The position numbers and the translations under genes are program-made. Positions 8,473 to 17,450 of a stretch of 64,000 nucleotides of DNA are shown here, piece by piece. The notes under the pieces were generated by a model. That model searched no databases, was not told the DNA's origin, and saw nothing but the letters and a program-made list of their open reading frames with translations. Origin of the DNA: Stenotrophomonas maltophilia. GTDB lineage: Bacteria; Pseudomonadota; Gammaproteobacteria; Xanthomonadales; Xanthomonadaceae. The stretch spans positions 461,501-525,500 of the forward strand of contig NZ_CP106759.1 of assembly GCF_025642255.1 (NCBI RefSeq), written 5' to 3'. Positions within the stretch are counted from its first letter, which is position 1. Each line of letters begins with the position of its first letter.

Positions 8473-9537
8473 ATGGCCGCCAGCGACGACGCCCCCCTGC
8501 AGACCCTGCTCCTGCCGTTCTCCCAGGGCGCGCTGCGCTGGCCGGACGGGCCGGCTGCGTTCCTGCGTGCCCGCGACGGCTGGCCACTGCGTGAGCAGGC
8601 CGGCGGGCGCGAGGTGCACTGCGAGCAGAGTTTTGCGCCGTTCGCGCAGCCCCTGCAGCAGGCCGCCGGCTGGACCGTCAGCGGCCAGCTTGACGATGTC
8701 GCGGGCCGGGGCCGCTACCCGCTGGTGCTGGTGCTGCCGCCGCGCCAGCGCGAGGAGGCCCGCGCGCTGTTCGCCCGTGCCCTGGCATTGGCCGCAGAAG
8801 GGGGCCGCATCGTCGCCTGCCAGTCCAACAACGAGGGCGCGCGCTCCGGCGAAGGCGACCTCAAGCAGCTGGCCGGCCTCGGCGGCAGCCTGACCAAGAA
8901 CCATTGCCGGGTGTACTGGACCCCGCCACTGCAGGGCCAGCACGATGCCGACCTGGCCAAGCGCTGGAGCGCGCTGGATGCGGTGCGGCCGATCGTGGGT
9001 GGCCGCTTCCTCAGCCGCCCGGGCGTGTTCGCCTGGGACCGCATCGACCCGGCTTCGGCGCTGCTGGCCGAGCACCTTCCGGCCGATCTGGCCGGACGCG
9101 CGGCCGACCTCGGGGCCGGCTATGGCTACCTGTCGCGCGAGCTGCTGGAGCGTTGCCCGAAGATCACCGCGCTGGATCTGTACGAAGCCGAGCAGCGGGC
9201 CCTGGCACTGGCCGAGCTGAATCTTGCACCACCGCCGCGCCCGCTGCCGCTGCGCTTCCTGTGGCGGGACGTCACCGCCGGCATCGAGCCGGGGTACGAC
9301 GTCATCATCAGCAATCCGCCGTTCCATACCCCGTCGCGCGCGGACCGGCCGGATATCGGCCAGCGCTTCATCGCCGTGGCGGCGCAGGCGCTGCGCCCGG
9401 GTGGTCGCCTGTACGTGGTGGCCAACCGCCACCTGCCGTACGAACACACGCTCAACGACAGCTTCGGCGCGGTGCGCGTGGTCGCCGAGCGTGACGGGTT
9501 CAAGCTGGTCGAAGCGGTAAAGGGGAAGGGCCGATGA
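8473..9537 (+). CDS. rsmC: 16S rRNA (guanine-N2)-methyltransferase RsmC-type
   Basis: A 354-residue class I SAM-dependent methyltransferase. The N-terminal half is the degenerate methyltransferase-like domain found in RsmC, including CQSNNEGARSGEGDLKQLAG. The C-terminal half holds the active domain: SAM-binding RAADLGAGYGYLSREL, and the N2-guanine-type catalytic motif NPPF in DVIISNPPFHTPSRADRPDIGQ. It would methylate G1207 of 16S rRNA in the 30S subunit. The start at 8473 (MAASDDAPL) is preferred over a 28-codon extension. Its stop overlaps the start of rsuA (ATGA), so two small-subunit rRNA-modifying enzymes are translationally coupled. Confidence 0.9.
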   Translation: MAASDDAPLQTLLLPFSQGALRWPDGPAAFLRARDGWPLREQAGGREVHCEQSFAPFAQPLQQAAGWTVSGQLDDVAGRGRYPLVLVLPPRQREEARALFARALALAAEGGRIVACQSNNEGARSGEGDLKQLAGLGGSLTKNHCRVYWTPPLQGQHDADLAKRWSALDAVRPIVGGRFLSRPGVFAWDRIDPASALLAEHLPADLAGRAADLGAGYGYLSRELLERCPKITALDLYEAEQRALALAELNLAPPPRPLPLRFLWRDVTAGIEPGYDVIISNPPFHTPSRADRPDIGQRFIAVAAQALRPGGRLYVVANRHLPYEHTLNDSFGAVRVVAERDGFKLVEAVKGKGR

Positions 9538-10235
9538 AGCTGGTCAAGCACATCGCCAACCTGGGCTATGGCAGCCGCAAGCAGGTGCAGTGGATGTTCC
9601 GCGAAGGCCGTATCACCGACGCCGACGGCGAGGTGCTGTATGCCGACGACCAGGTGCCGCACGAGGCCGTGCGGGTCGACGGCGAGCCGCTGGATCCGCC
9701 GCCGGGGTTGTCGATCGCGCTGCACAAGCCGGCCGGCTACACCTGCTCGACCAAGGACACCGGCCGCCTGATCTACGATCTGCTGCCGCCGCGTTTCCGC
9801 GACCGCGACCCGGTGCTGTCCACGGTCGGCCGGCTGGACCGCGACACCAGCGGCCTGCTGCTGCTGACCGACGATGGCGGCCTGCTGCACCGGATCATCT
9901 CGCCGAAGTCGAAACTGCCCAAGATCTACGAGGTGGAGCTGGCCCAAGACCTGCGCGGCGACGAAGTGGCCCTGTTCGCCAGCGGCACGCTGATGCTGGA
10001 GTCGGAGAAGACCGCCCTGCTGCCGGCTGAACTGGAGGTGCTGGGTCCACGCAAGGCGCGCCTGGTACTGCATGAAGGCCGCTACCATCAGGTGCGCCGC
10101 ATGTTCGCCGCTACCGGCAACCATGTGCAGGCACTGCACCGCAGCCGCGTCGGTGGCCTGGACCTGGAGGGGCTGGCCGAGGGGCAATGGCGGCTGCTGA
10201 CCTCCACCGACCTGGATACGCTGTTCGCTCCATGA
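9534..10235 (+). CDS. rsuA: 16S rRNA pseudouridine(516) synthase RsuA
   Basis: A 233-residue pseudouridine synthase of the RsuA family. An S4-like RNA-binding domain occupies residues 1-60 (KHIANLGYGSRKQVQWMFREG), and the catalytic domain carries D102 in GRLDRDTSGLLLLTDDG, the same position as the catalytic aspartate in E. coli RsuA. KIYEVEL and EGRYHQVRRMFAATG are additional signatures. It isomerises U516 in 16S rRNA. It overlaps rsmC upstream and the HAD gene downstream by four bases each, forming a three-gene coupled unit. Confidence 0.92.
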   Translation: MKLVKHIANLGYGSRKQVQWMFREGRITDADGEVLYADDQVPHEAVRVDGEPLDPPPGLSIALHKPAGYTCSTKDTGRLIYDLLPPRFRDRDPVLSTVGRLDRDTSGLLLLTDDGGLLHRIISPKSKLPKIYEVELAQDLRGDEVALFASGTLMLESEKTALLPAELEVLGPRKARLVLHEGRYHQVRRMFAATGNHVQALHRSRVGGLDLEGLAEGQWRLLTSTDLDTLFAP

Positions 10236-10921
10236 CTGTCATCGCTGCGCTGCCGTTTCTTCCCGACGCCGTCATCTTCGACATGGACGGCCTGATGATC
10301 GACAGCGAGCGGGTGTCCATCGCCTGTTGGTGTGAGGCTGCCGAAGCGTTCGGCCTGCCGCTGGATGCATCCTTCTTCGTGCGCATGGTCGGCCTTGGCG
10401 ATCGCGACAGCCAATCGCTGCTGCGCCAGCAGGGCGTGGAGGACAGCGTGATCGAGGCGATGGCGCTGCGCTGCCATGATCTGTATGAGCAACGCACGCA
10501 GACCGGCCTGCCTCTGCGGCCGGGCATCCTGGAGCTGCTGGAACTGCTGAAGGCGCATGCGATTCCGCGTGCGGTGGCGACCACCACGCGTCAGCCGCGG
10601 GCCAACCGCAAGCTGGGCGCTGCCGGTCTGCTGCCGTACTTCGATGCAGTGATCACCAGTGGCGACGTGGCGCGGCCGAAGCCGGCGCCGGACATCTACC
10701 TGCTGGCCGCACAGCGGCTGGGGCAGGCGCCGGAGCGCTGCCTGGCGCTGGAGGACTCACCTGCGGGGACCCGTGCGGCGTTGGCCGCAGGCATGACCGT
10801 GATCCAGGTGCCGGACCTGGTGCATCCCGATGAGGAACTGCGCGCGCTCGGCCATCGCATCGTCGGCTCGCTGCGCGACGCGCACGCCCTGCTGCTGCCG
10901 CTGCTGCCGCGCCCGGCGTAG
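10232..10921 (+). CDS. HAD-superfamily phosphatase (beta-phosphoglucomutase-like)
   Basis: A 229-residue HAD hydrolase. Motif I is AVIFDMDGLMIDSE (nucleophile and acid/base aspartates), motif II is the threonine in RAVATTTRQPR, motif III is the lysine in GDVARPKPAPDIYL, and motif IV is LALEDSPAGTRAA. The cap insertion after motif I is helical, as in the beta-phosphoglucomutase and sugar-phosphatase subgroup. The ATG at 10232 overlaps the rsuA stop. The substrate cannot be read from sequence; a sugar phosphate or a damaged nucleotide is plausible. Confidence 0.85.
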   Translation: MTVIAALPFLPDAVIFDMDGLMIDSERVSIACWCEAAEAFGLPLDASFFVRMVGLGDRDSQSLLRQQGVEDSVIEAMALRCHDLYEQRTQTGLPLRPGILELLELLKAHAIPRAVATTTRQPRANRKLGAAGLLPYFDAVITSGDVARPKPAPDIYLLAAQRLGQAPERCLALEDSPAGTRAALAAGMTVIQVPDLVHPDEELRALGHRIVGSLRDAHALLLPLLPRPA

Positions 10922-10936
10922 GCGCGCGCTGCCTTT

Positions 10937-11008
10937 GCGCCGGGCATGGCCCGGCGCTACCAGAGGCGGTGCTGCCGACTACGCGGTAGCGCCGGGCCAT
11001 GCCCGGCG
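10937..11008. repeat. Inverted pair of SMAG-type REP palindromes
   Basis: GCGCCGGGCATGGCCCGGCG plus CTAC (10937-10960) faces GTAG plus CGCCGGGCCATGCCCGGCG (10986-11008), separated by 25 bp. This is the same arrangement as at 4735-4830. It lies between the convergent HAD gene and fabB. Confidence 0.88.
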
Positions 11009-11032
11009 ACCGTGCAGGCCAATGGCGGGCGA

Positions 11033-12241
11033 TCAGACCCGACCGAACACCAGGGCCGCGTTGGTGCCGCCGAAGCCGAAACTGTTGGACATCACCGTGT
11101 CCAGCACCTGTGCGCGGCTTTCGCGCAGGATCGGGAAGCCTTCCACCGCCGGGTCCAGCTCGCTGATGTTGGCCGAGCCGGCAACAAAGCCATCGCGCAT
11201 CATCAGCAGGCAGTAGATGGCTTCGTGCACGCTGGCCGCGCCCAGCGAATGGCCGGACAGCGCCTTGGTCGAGGACAGCGGCGGCACGGCCTCGCCGAAC
11301 ACCTCGCGGATCGCGTTGAGTTCGGTGACATCGCCCAGCGGGGTCGAGGTACCGTGCGTGTTGAGGTAGTCCAGCGGGCGGTCCACGTTCTGCAATGCCA
11401 TCTTCATGCAGCGCACCGCGCCCTCGCCGGACGGTGCCACCATGTCCGCACCATCGGATGTCACGCCATAACCGATCAGCTCGGCATAAATGCGTGCGCC
11501 GCGCGCAACCGCATGATCGTAGTCTTCCAGCACCAGCATGCCGCCACCACCGGCGATGACGAAGCCGTCGCGGTCCTTGTCGTAGGGGCGCGACGCGCTG
11601 GCCGGGGTGTCGTTGAAACTGGTCGACAGCGCGCCCATCGCATCGAACATCACGCTCATCGACCAGTGCAGGTCTTCACCACCGCCGGCGAACATGATGT
11701 CCTGCGCGCCGTGCCGGATCATGTCCGCGGCGGCGCCGATGCAGTGCGCCGACGTCGCGCAGGCCGCCGACAGCGAGTAGCTCACGCCCTTGATCTGGAA
11801 CGCGGTGGCCAGGCACGCCGACACGGTGGAGCACATCGTGCGCGGCACCATGTACGGGCCGACCTTGCGCACGCCACGTGCACGCAGCAGATCGACCGCG
11901 CCGATCTGCCACTCGCTGGAGCCGCCGCCGGAGCCGGCGATCAGGCCGGTGCGCAGGCCACTGACCTGCGCCTCGTCCAGCCCGGCATCGGCGATGGCAT
12001 CGCGCATGGCGATGTAGGCGAACGCTGCTGCATCGCTCATGAAGCGCTTCTGCTTGCGGTCGATCAGGGCGTCCAGGTCGAGGTCGACACGACCGCCGAT
12101 CTGGCTGCGCAGGCCCGCTTCGGCGTGGTCGGCCAATGCGGTGATGCCGGCACGCCCCTCGCGCAGTGCGGAAGAGACGGTATCCAGATCATTGCCGAGG
12201 CAGGACGTGATGCCCATGCCGGTGATGACGACACGACGCAT
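11033..12241 (-). CDS. fabB: 3-oxoacyl-ACP synthase I FabB
   Basis: A 402-residue beta-ketoacyl-ACP synthase of type II fatty acid synthesis. The catalytic triad is C161 ([10 protein letters not shown]), H296 ([11 protein letters not shown]) and H331 ([12 protein letters not shown]), with the KAS-type glycine-rich end [15 protein letters not shown]. FabB elongates the cis-3-decenoyl-ACP made by FabA and is essential for unsaturated fatty acids. It is the second gene of a fabA-fabB operon; its ATG overlaps the fabA stop by one base (TGATG), so translation is coupled. Confidence 0.96.
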   Translation of the reverse strand: MRRVVITGMGITSCLGNDLDTVSSALREGRAGITALADHAEAGLRSQIGGRVDLDLDALIDRKQKRFMSDAAAFAYIAMRDAIADAGLDEAQVSGLRTGLIAGSGGGSSEWQIGAVDLLRARGVRKVGPYMVPRTMCSTVSACLATAFQIKGVSYSLSAACATSAHCIGAAADMIRHGAQDIMFAGGGEDLHWSMSVMFDAMGALSTSFNDTPASASRPYDKDRDGFVIAGGGGMLVLEDYDHAVARGARIYAELIGYGVTSDGADMVAPSGEGAVRCMKMALQNVDRPLDYLNTHGTSTPLGDVTELNAIREVFGEAVPPLSSTKALSGHSLGAASVHEAIYCLLMMRDGFVAGSANISELDPAVEGFPILRESRAQVLDTVMSNSFGFGGTNAALVFGRV

Positions 12242-12756
12242 CAGAAGCTCCCGGTTTCAGTGAACAGGCCCACGCGCAGGTCGCGAGCGTTGTAGATCTC
12301 GCGATCGTCCACATACATGCGGGCGTCGGACTGGGCCATCACCAGCTTGCGGTTGATGACGCGCGTGATGTCGATCTCGTAGCGCACGCGCTTGGCGTCC
12401 GGCAGTACCTGGCCGGTGAACTTGACCTCGCCGCAGCCCAGGGCGCGGCCCTTGCCGGGAGCACCCAGCCAGGTCAGGTAGAAGCCGGTCAGCTGCCACA
12501 TCGCATCCAGGCCCAGGCAGCCGGGCATCACCGGGTCGCCGATGAAGTGGCAGCCGAAGAACCACAGGTCCGGGCGGATATCCAGTTCGGCGCGTACCAT
12601 GCCCTTGCCATGCGGGCCGCCGTCCTCGCGGATGTCGGTGATGCGGTCGAACATCAGCATCGGGTCGTTGGGCAGACGGCCGGCGGCGGCGCCGAACAGT
12701 TCACCGCGTGCGCTGGCCAGCAGCTGGTCGCGGTTGAACGCGTGGAGACGAGTCAT
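12241..12756 (-). CDS. fabA: 3-hydroxydecanoyl-ACP dehydratase/isomerase FabA
   Basis: A 171-residue hot-dog-fold enzyme that dehydrates 3-hydroxydecanoyl-ACP and isomerises the double bond, the branch point to unsaturated fatty acids. The active-site residues are H70 and D84 in [20 protein letters not shown], at exactly the family positions. The start at 12756 ([12 protein letters not shown]) gives the normal FabA length; an upstream in-frame extension is not FabA-like. It lies upstream of fabB. The 190-bp gap to the divergent dinB must hold both promoters; I see no clear FabR/DesT-type operator. Confidence 0.95.
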   Translation of the reverse strand: MTRLHAFNRDQLLASARGELFGAAAGRLPNDPMLMFDRITDIREDGGPHGKGMVRAELDIRPDLWFFGCHFIGDPVMPGCLGLDAMWQLTGFYLTWLGAPGKGRALGCGEVKFTGQVLPDAKRVRYEIDITRVINRKLVMAQSDARMYVDDREIYNARDLRVGLFTETGSF

Positions 12757-12946
12757 GAAACGCAATCCTGGAAGCGACGAACAGGGATACAAGTGCTCGA
12801 GAATGCCCTTGGAAGCGCTGCCGATCAAACATTTCAACCGTACGCAACCGTAGTGTTTTCAATGGAATACGCGCATCCTGTTGATGTGCAACGACCATAC
12901 CTCGGCGTGTGGCCCACCCACGCCGAACCCGCCCCGTACACCTGAC

Positions 12947-14041
12947 ATGACCCGACTGCGCAAGATCATCCACGTCGACATGGACGCCTTCTACGCGTCG
13001 GTGGAGCAGCGCGACGATCCCTCACTGCGCGGCAGGCCGGTGGTGGTGGCGTGGCGCGGTGCGCGCTCGGTGGTATGCGCGGCGTCCTACGAAGCGCGCG
13101 TGTTCGGCGTGCGTTCGGCGATGCCGGCGATGCGTGCCGAGCGCCTGTGCCCGGACGCGATCTTCGTGCCGCCGGACTTCGCGCGTTACAAGGCCGTGTC
13201 GCGCCAGGTGCGCGAGATTTTCCTGCGCCATACCGACCTGGTCGAGCCGCTGTCGCTGGATGAGGCCTATCTGGACGTGACCGAGCCGAAAAGTGGCATC
13301 GAGCTGGCGACCGAGATCGCACGCACGATCCGCGCACAGATCCGCGACGAGACCCAGCTGACCGCTTCAGCGGGCATCGCGCCGAACAAGTTCCTGGCCA
13401 AGATCGCCTCGGACTGGCGCAAGCCCGACGGCCAGTTCGTGATTCCACCGCAACGGGTGGACGCATTCCTGGCGCCGCTGCCGGTCAGCCGCGTGCCCGG
13501 CGTAGGCAAGGTGATGGAAGGCAAACTGACGGCGCGCGGCATCATCACCTGCGGTGACCTGCGGCAATGGGCGCTGGCGGATCTGGAGGACGCGTTCGGC
13601 AGCTTCGGCCGCAGCCTCTACAACCGTGCACGCGGCGTCGATGAACGGCCGGTGGAGCCGGACCAGCCGGTGCAGTCGATCTCTTCCGAGGACACCTTTG
13701 CCGAGGACCTGCTGCTTGAAGACCTGGGCGAGGCCATTGTGCAGCTGGCAGAGAAAACCTGGAACGCCACGCGCCGGACGGAACGCGTGGGCCACACCGT
13801 GGTGCTGAAGCTGAAGACGGCGCAGTTCCGCATCCTTACCCGCAGCTTCACCCCGGACCGCCCGCCGGAATCGATGGAGGAGCTGCGCGATGCCGCGCTG
13901 GCGCTGCGCGCGCGCGTGGACCTGCCGGCCGACACGCGCTATCGCCTGGTGGGCGTCGGCCTGGGCGGTTTCCGCGACAAGGAACCGGTGGTGCAGGGGG
14001 AGCTGTTCGAGCAGGCGTCGAACGATCCGCACCGCCCCTGA
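12947..14041 (+). CDS. dinB: DNA polymerase IV DinB
   Basis: A 364-residue Y-family translesion polymerase. Metal-binding residues are D11 (HVDMDAFYASVEQRD) and D105-E106 (LSLDEAYLDVTE); Y16 is at the steric-gate position. The helix-hairpin-helix thumb region PVSRVPGVGKVMEGKL and the little-finger domain (about 245-345) follow. The start at 12947 is chosen because it begins the palm domain directly; an upstream ATG at 12881 would add a Pro-rich leader. No clear LexA box was found upstream by eye. The C-terminus lacks an obvious strong clamp-binding pentapeptide, although VVQGELFE may serve. Confidence 0.93.
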   Translation: MTRLRKIIHVDMDAFYASVEQRDDPSLRGRPVVVAWRGARSVVCAASYEARVFGVRSAMPAMRAERLCPDAIFVPPDFARYKAVSRQVREIFLRHTDLVEPLSLDEAYLDVTEPKSGIELATEIARTIRAQIRDETQLTASAGIAPNKFLAKIASDWRKPDGQFVIPPQRVDAFLAPLPVSRVPGVGKVMEGKLTARGIITCGDLRQWALADLEDAFGSFGRSLYNRARGVDERPVEPDQPVQSISSEDTFAEDLLLEDLGEAIVQLAEKTWNATRRTERVGHTVVLKLKTAQFRILTRSFTPDRPPESMEELRDAALALRARVDLPADTRYRLVGVGLGGFRDKEPVVQGELFEQASNDPHRP

Positions 14042-14054
14042 CCGCGGTCCTGCC

Positions 14055-14966
14055 TCACGGCCACTGCATTTCGCCCTTGGCCACCTTCGCGCTCAGCTGC
14101 AGCGATTCCACGCCCTCCAGCCGCGGGTAACGCGCCTGCATCGCCTTCACCAGCGCCTGGCTGTCCTTCGCTTTGGCCGCTTCCGCGTCGAACGCACGGA
14201 TGTACCCGGCGGTGAAGCGCAGCGCACTGGCGTCCAGCGCCGCCCCTTGCGCGTAATGGCCCGGTACCACCACCTGCGGCTTCAGTGCCTGCAGTCGCTG
14301 CAGGGTCTGCAGCCAGTCGGCATGCGACTTCGGGGTCTGCGTGTCGGCCATCCACACATGCTCGCCGGCGACCACGGGGATGCCACCGACGATCGCGCGC
14401 AGTGAAGGCACCCACAGCACGCTGCGGTCCGGCGTAGGGCCATCGAGTCCGATCAAGGGCAGGCGCTGCCCTTCCAGCAGCAGCGCGTCGCCCTCCAGCA
14501 CCTGCGGCACAACGATGCGCGCCGGTGCGTCGGCCCCCATCTTCGGGCCCCAGTAGGCACGCTTGCCGGCGTGGGTCTGCTGGATGTGGGCCACGGTCTG
14601 CGCCGTGGCGACGATGCGTGCGTGCGGGAAGGCGTCCTGCAGCGTGGCCAGGCCGAAGTAGTAATCCGGATCGCCATGGCTGATGTAGATCGTGGTCAGT
14701 TGCTTGCCGCTGGCACGGACCAGCTCGACCAGCCTGCGCGCGTCGCTGGCTGCGAACTGCGCGTCGACCAGGATCGCATCGTGGCGGCCTTCGATCAGCA
14801 CCGATGACACGGAGAACATCGCCTGCGGGCCAGGATGGAAGTACTGCAGGTGCAGCTGTGATTTCGCCGCCGTGGCCGGCGCCGGGGCAGCCGGTGCGGC
14901 CAGCAGCGGGGCGCTGGCGAAGCTGGTGACCAGTGCAAGCGGAAGCAGCAGGGCAACGGAACGCAT
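14055..14966 (-). CDS. Exported metallo-beta-lactamase-fold protein with altered metal motif
   Basis: A 303-residue protein with a Sec signal peptide (MRSVALLLPLALVTSFASAP, cleavage near LAA). It has MBL-fold landmarks: FSVSSVLIEGRHDAILVDAQF, the motif-2 equivalent YISHGDPDYYFG, and VVVPGHYAQG near the position of the fourth-motif histidine. The canonical HxHxDH is here H97-G-D99-P-D101-Y102, so two of the usual ligands are replaced by Asp and Tyr. Whether it binds one metal, two or none is unclear. It may be a periplasmic hydrolase or a non-enzymatic relative; substrate unknown. It is convergent with dinB. Confidence 0.82.
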   Translation of the reverse strand: MRSVALLLPLALVTSFASAPLLAAPAAPAPATAAKSQLHLQYFHPGPQAMFSVSSVLIEGRHDAILVDAQFAASDARRLVELVRASGKQLTTIYISHGDPDYYFGLATLQDAFPHARIVATAQTVAHIQQTHAGKRAYWGPKMGADAPARIVVPQVLEGDALLLEGQRLPLIGLDGPTPDRSVLWVPSLRAIVGGIPVVAGEHVWMADTQTPKSHADWLQTLQRLQALKPQVVVPGHYAQGAALDASALRFTAGYIRAFDAEAAKAKDSQALVKAMQARYPRLEGVESLQLSAKVAKGEMQWP

Positions 14967-14982
14967 GCGGAACTCCTTGTGC

Positions 14983-15002
14983 AGCGCCGGGCCATGCCCG
15001 GC
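14983..15002. repeat. Single SMAG-like REP hairpin
   Basis: GCGCCGGGCCATGCCCGGC is a single REP hairpin upstream of the MBL-fold gene and after the stop of the oxidoreductase gene (both on the minus strand). GTAG appears on the far side (ATGTAGG) rather than in the standard place, so it looks degenerate. Confidence 0.65.
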
Positions 15003-15013
15003 ATGTAGGTCGA

Positions 15014-15652
15014 TCAGTACGCCGCAGTGATGATCTGCTTCGGGTAGGCATGCGCCTCGAGTTCCGCCACGAAGGCAGCGCCATAGTCGGCGTAGCTGAT
15101 GCGGCTGTGGCCGCTGGCGTCGGCGAGGAAGGCCTTGGCCTGCACGCGGTACTGGCCACGCTCTTCGCCCGGTCCGATTTCCGCGGCCGGCGAGAAGAAC
15201 GTCCAGTCGAGGTCGTCTACCGCCTGCAGGCGCTTGAGTGCTTCGCGGTGGGCCAGGGCATAAGGCTTGTACGCCTCCGGGAAATCCGGCGTATCGACCA
15301 GCTGGACACCCGGTGCCACTTCCAGGCTGCCGGCACCGCCGACCACGACCAGGCGCGGCACCCCGGCCTTGCGTGCCGCGGCTGCCAGCTGTCCGGCCAC
15401 TTCGCCGACGCGGCTGATGTCATCGCCCGGACGTGGCCCGTAGGCGCTGGCCAGCACGTCGTGGCCGGCGATGGCCGCGGCCAGCGCGTCGGGATCATCC
15501 AGCGCGGCGATCACCGGATGGGCACCGGCCAGCTCCGCCGGCAGGTCCTGCGTGCTGCGCACGATCAGGGTCAATTCGTGGCCGGCGGCCAGCGCGTGGC
15601 GCGCGATCTGGCGGCCGATGTTGCCGGTGGCACCGACGAGGGCGATTTTCAT
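15014..15652 (-). CDS. NAD(P)-binding oxidoreductase (NmrA/SDR-like)
   Basis: A 212-residue Rossmann-fold protein beginning MKIALVGATGNIGRQIARHAL, the glycine-rich nucleotide-binding motif of atypical SDRs and NmrA-like reductases. Further features are LASAYGPRPGDD, RLVVVGGAGSLEV and DLDWTFFSPAAEI. It lacks the standard YxxxK active site, which is common in this atypical group (YwnB/YesF/HSCARG-like). It is divergent from a LysR-type regulator 110 bp away, the typical geometry for a LysR target. The start at 15652 opens the Rossmann strand. Confidence 0.85.
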   Translation of the reverse strand: MKIALVGATGNIGRQIARHALAAGHELTLIVRSTQDLPAELAGAHPVIAALDDPDALAAAIAGHDVLASAYGPRPGDDISRVGEVAGQLAAAARKAGVPRLVVVGGAGSLEVAPGVQLVDTPDFPEAYKPYALAHREALKRLQAVDDLDWTFFSPAAEIGPGEERGQYRVQAKAFLADASGHSRISYADYGAAFVAELEAHAYPKQIITAAY

Positions 15653-15704
15653 GGCGAACTCCGTAAGCAAGGGGAGGGGGAAGACGACGGGGCCACTGTA
15701 GGAC

Positions 15705-15727
15705 GCTGTAATTGTCCGAAAAACAGC
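15705..15727. promoter_or_regulatory. Candidate LysR-type operator
   Basis: Within the 110-bp divergent gap, GCTGT (15705-15709) and ACAGC (15723-15727) form a perfect 5-bp dyad with a 13-bp AT-rich spacer, the type of interrupted palindrome bound by LysR regulators. It lies between the oxidoreductase start and the regulator start. This is inferred from position and symmetry only. Confidence 0.35.
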
Positions 15728-15762
15728 GTATAACGCGCTTGTTTGTTGCATGGATCGAGCAG

Positions 15763-16692
15763 ATGGATCGACTGACCGCCATGACCGTATTCATCGAGGT
15801 GGCCGAGCGCGGCAGCCTCACGGCCGCCGCTGAGGTGCTGGACATGTCGCGGGCGATGGTCACCCGTTACCTCGCCGAGGTGGAGGCCTGGCTGGGGGCG
15901 CGCCTGCTGCACCGGACCACGCGCCGGGTCAGCCTGACCGGCCCGGGGGAGGCGGCGCTGGCGCGCTTCCGGCAGATGCTGGAGATCGGCGAGGCGCTGC
16001 AGGGCGAACTGGCCAGCGACGATCCCGAACCGCATGGCACGCTGCGGGTGACCGCCAGCGTCTCGTTCGGGCAGAGCCATCTGGCGCGCGCCGTCGCCGA
16101 CTTCGTCAAGCGTCATCCGGCGGCGCGCATCGAACTGCTGCTGGTCGATCGCACGGTGAATCTGGTCGAGGAGCGGGTGGATCTGGCGGTACGCATCGCC
16201 CGGCAGATCGACCCCAGCCTGATCGCGCGGCGGCTGGCCACATGCCGCTCGGTGCTGTGCGCCACGCCCGGTTACCTGGAGGTGCGCGGCACGCCGACCG
16301 CCCCGGAACATCTGGCCGCACACAACTGCCTGACCCATCACTACGTGGGCAAGAGCCTGTGGCACCTGCACCGCGACGGACGTTCGCAGTCGGTGGCGGT
16401 GGGCGGCAACATCAGCGCCAACGAAGCGTCATTGCTGCTGGAAGCCGTTCGCGCCAGCGCGGGCATCGCGATGCTGCCCACCTACCAGGTGGCGCCGTTG
16501 CTGCGCAGTGGCGAGCTGGTGGAACTGCTGCCGGCGTATACCCTGGACGAGCTGGGCATTCATGCGGTGTACGCATCGCGTCGCCAGCAGTCGGCGATCA
16601 TGCGGCGGTTCCTCGACTTCCTGGGCGAGTGCTTCGCCAGCCCGGCCTTCCAGGACCTGGACTGGCGACCGGCGCGTGTGGAACCTGCATGA
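15763..16692 (+). CDS. LysR-family transcriptional regulator
   Basis: A 309-residue LysR-type regulator. The winged helix-turn-helix is at residues 1-60 (MDRLTAMTVFIEVAERGSLT, MSRAMVTRYLAEVE, GARLLHRTTRRVSLT), and the periplasmic-binding-like effector domain covers about 90-295. The start at 15763 is chosen because MDRLTAM is the usual LysR beginning; an upstream ATG would add 17 residues. It is divergent from the NAD(P)-binding protein, the likely target. The subgroup resembles regulators of quinone or electrophile-induced oxidoreductases, but the inducer cannot be inferred. Confidence 0.9.
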   Translation: MDRLTAMTVFIEVAERGSLTAAAEVLDMSRAMVTRYLAEVEAWLGARLLHRTTRRVSLTGPGEAALARFRQMLEIGEALQGELASDDPEPHGTLRVTASVSFGQSHLARAVADFVKRHPAARIELLLVDRTVNLVEERVDLAVRIARQIDPSLIARRLATCRSVLCATPGYLEVRGTPTAPEHLAAHNCLTHHYVGKSLWHLHRDGRSQSVAVGGNISANEASLLLEAVRASAGIAMLPTYQVAPLLRSGELVELLPAYTLDELGIHAVYASRRQQSAIMRRFLDFLGECFASPAFQDLDWRPARVEPA

Positions 16693-16754
16693 CATCCCGG
16701 TGCGATGCGCACACGGCATACAATGAGCAGCCCCACGTCGTACAGGTGCGTTGC

Positions 16755-17423
16755 GTGTCGTATCCCTATCCGCTGGTCGTGTTCGACCTCGATGGCACGC
16801 TGGTCGACAGCGCCGCCGATATCGCCGAAGCCCTGAACCGCACGCTGGAGGACATCGGCCTGGCCCGTGTGCCGGAAGCCACCGTGCTGGGCTGGATTGG
16901 CGACGGTGTCCGCCGGTTGGTCGAGCAGGCCGTGCATGCCGCAGGGCGGCAGGTCGATCTGGCCGAGGTCATGCCGGTGTTCATGGTGCATTACCGTGAG
17001 TGCCTGCTGCGCAGCCCACGCCTGTTCGACGGTGTGGCCGAAGCACTGGCGCAGCTGCGGGAACGTGCTGTGCCGCTGGCCATCTGCACCAACAAGCCTG
17101 CAGCGCTGGTGCCGCCGCTGCTGCAGCATCTGGGCATCGGCGATGCGTTCGCGCTGGTGCTGGGCGGCGATTCGCTGCCACAGCGCAAGCCCAGCGGTGA
17201 ACCACTGCGGCACATCGCGGCACACTTCGGCGTGCCGGTGAATGCATGCCTGATGGTGGGTGATTCGTTGACCGACTACCGCGCGGCGGAAGACGCGGGA
17301 ATGCCGATCGTGCTGGTGCGCTACGGTTATCCGCGTGGCCTGGACCTGGCCACCGCAGCTGCGGTGGCGGTGATCGACGATCTGCGCGAACTGCCGGGCC
17401 TGGCCGCGCGCATCCGGGTATAG
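16755..17423 (+). CDS. gph: Phosphoglycolate phosphatase Gph
   Basis: A 222-residue HAD hydrolase that removes phosphate from 2-phosphoglycolate formed during repair of 3'-phosphoglycolate DNA ends. Motif I is VVFDLDGTLVDSAADI, motif II is ICTNKPAA, motif III is the lysine in LPQRKPSGEP, and motif IV is MVGDSLTDYRAAEDAG. The GWIGDGVRRLV cap segment is characteristic of bacterial Gph. The start is uncertain: GTG at 16755 (VSYPYPLVVFDL) gives the family length; an ATG at 16689 would add 22 residues. The TAG stop is part of a REP-like hairpin. Confidence 0.88.
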   Translation: MSYPYPLVVFDLDGTLVDSAADIAEALNRTLEDIGLARVPEATVLGWIGDGVRRLVEQAVHAAGRQVDLAEVMPVFMVHYRECLLRSPRLFDGVAEALAQLRERAVPLAICTNKPAALVPPLLQHLGIGDAFALVLGGDSLPQRKPSGEPLRHIAAHFGVPVNACLMVGDSLTDYRAAEDAGMPIVLVRYGYPRGLDLATAAAVAVIDDLRELPGLAARIRV

Positions 17424-17443
17424 CGCCGGGCCTGCGCCCGGCG
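17420..17443. repeat. REP-like hairpin at the end of gph
   Basis: TAGCGCCGGGCCTGCGCCCGGCG forms an 8-bp GC stem (CGCCGGGC/GCCCGGCG) directly following and including the gph stop codon TAG. It is a variant of the SMAG unit with a CTGC centre in place of CAT. Lying between convergent gph and btuB, it may also end both transcripts. Confidence 0.6.
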
Positions 17444-17450
17444 CGCCTGC

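Noticed and set aside
10946..12295. 449-residue plus-strand frame opposite fabB
   Set aside because: FabB on the minus strand has an intact catalytic triad; the plus-strand frame has no recognisable domain and starts inside a REP element.
12757..12946. LexA box upstream of dinB
   Set aside because: No convincing LexA-type palindrome was found by eye in the 190-bp gap; SOS control cannot be claimed.
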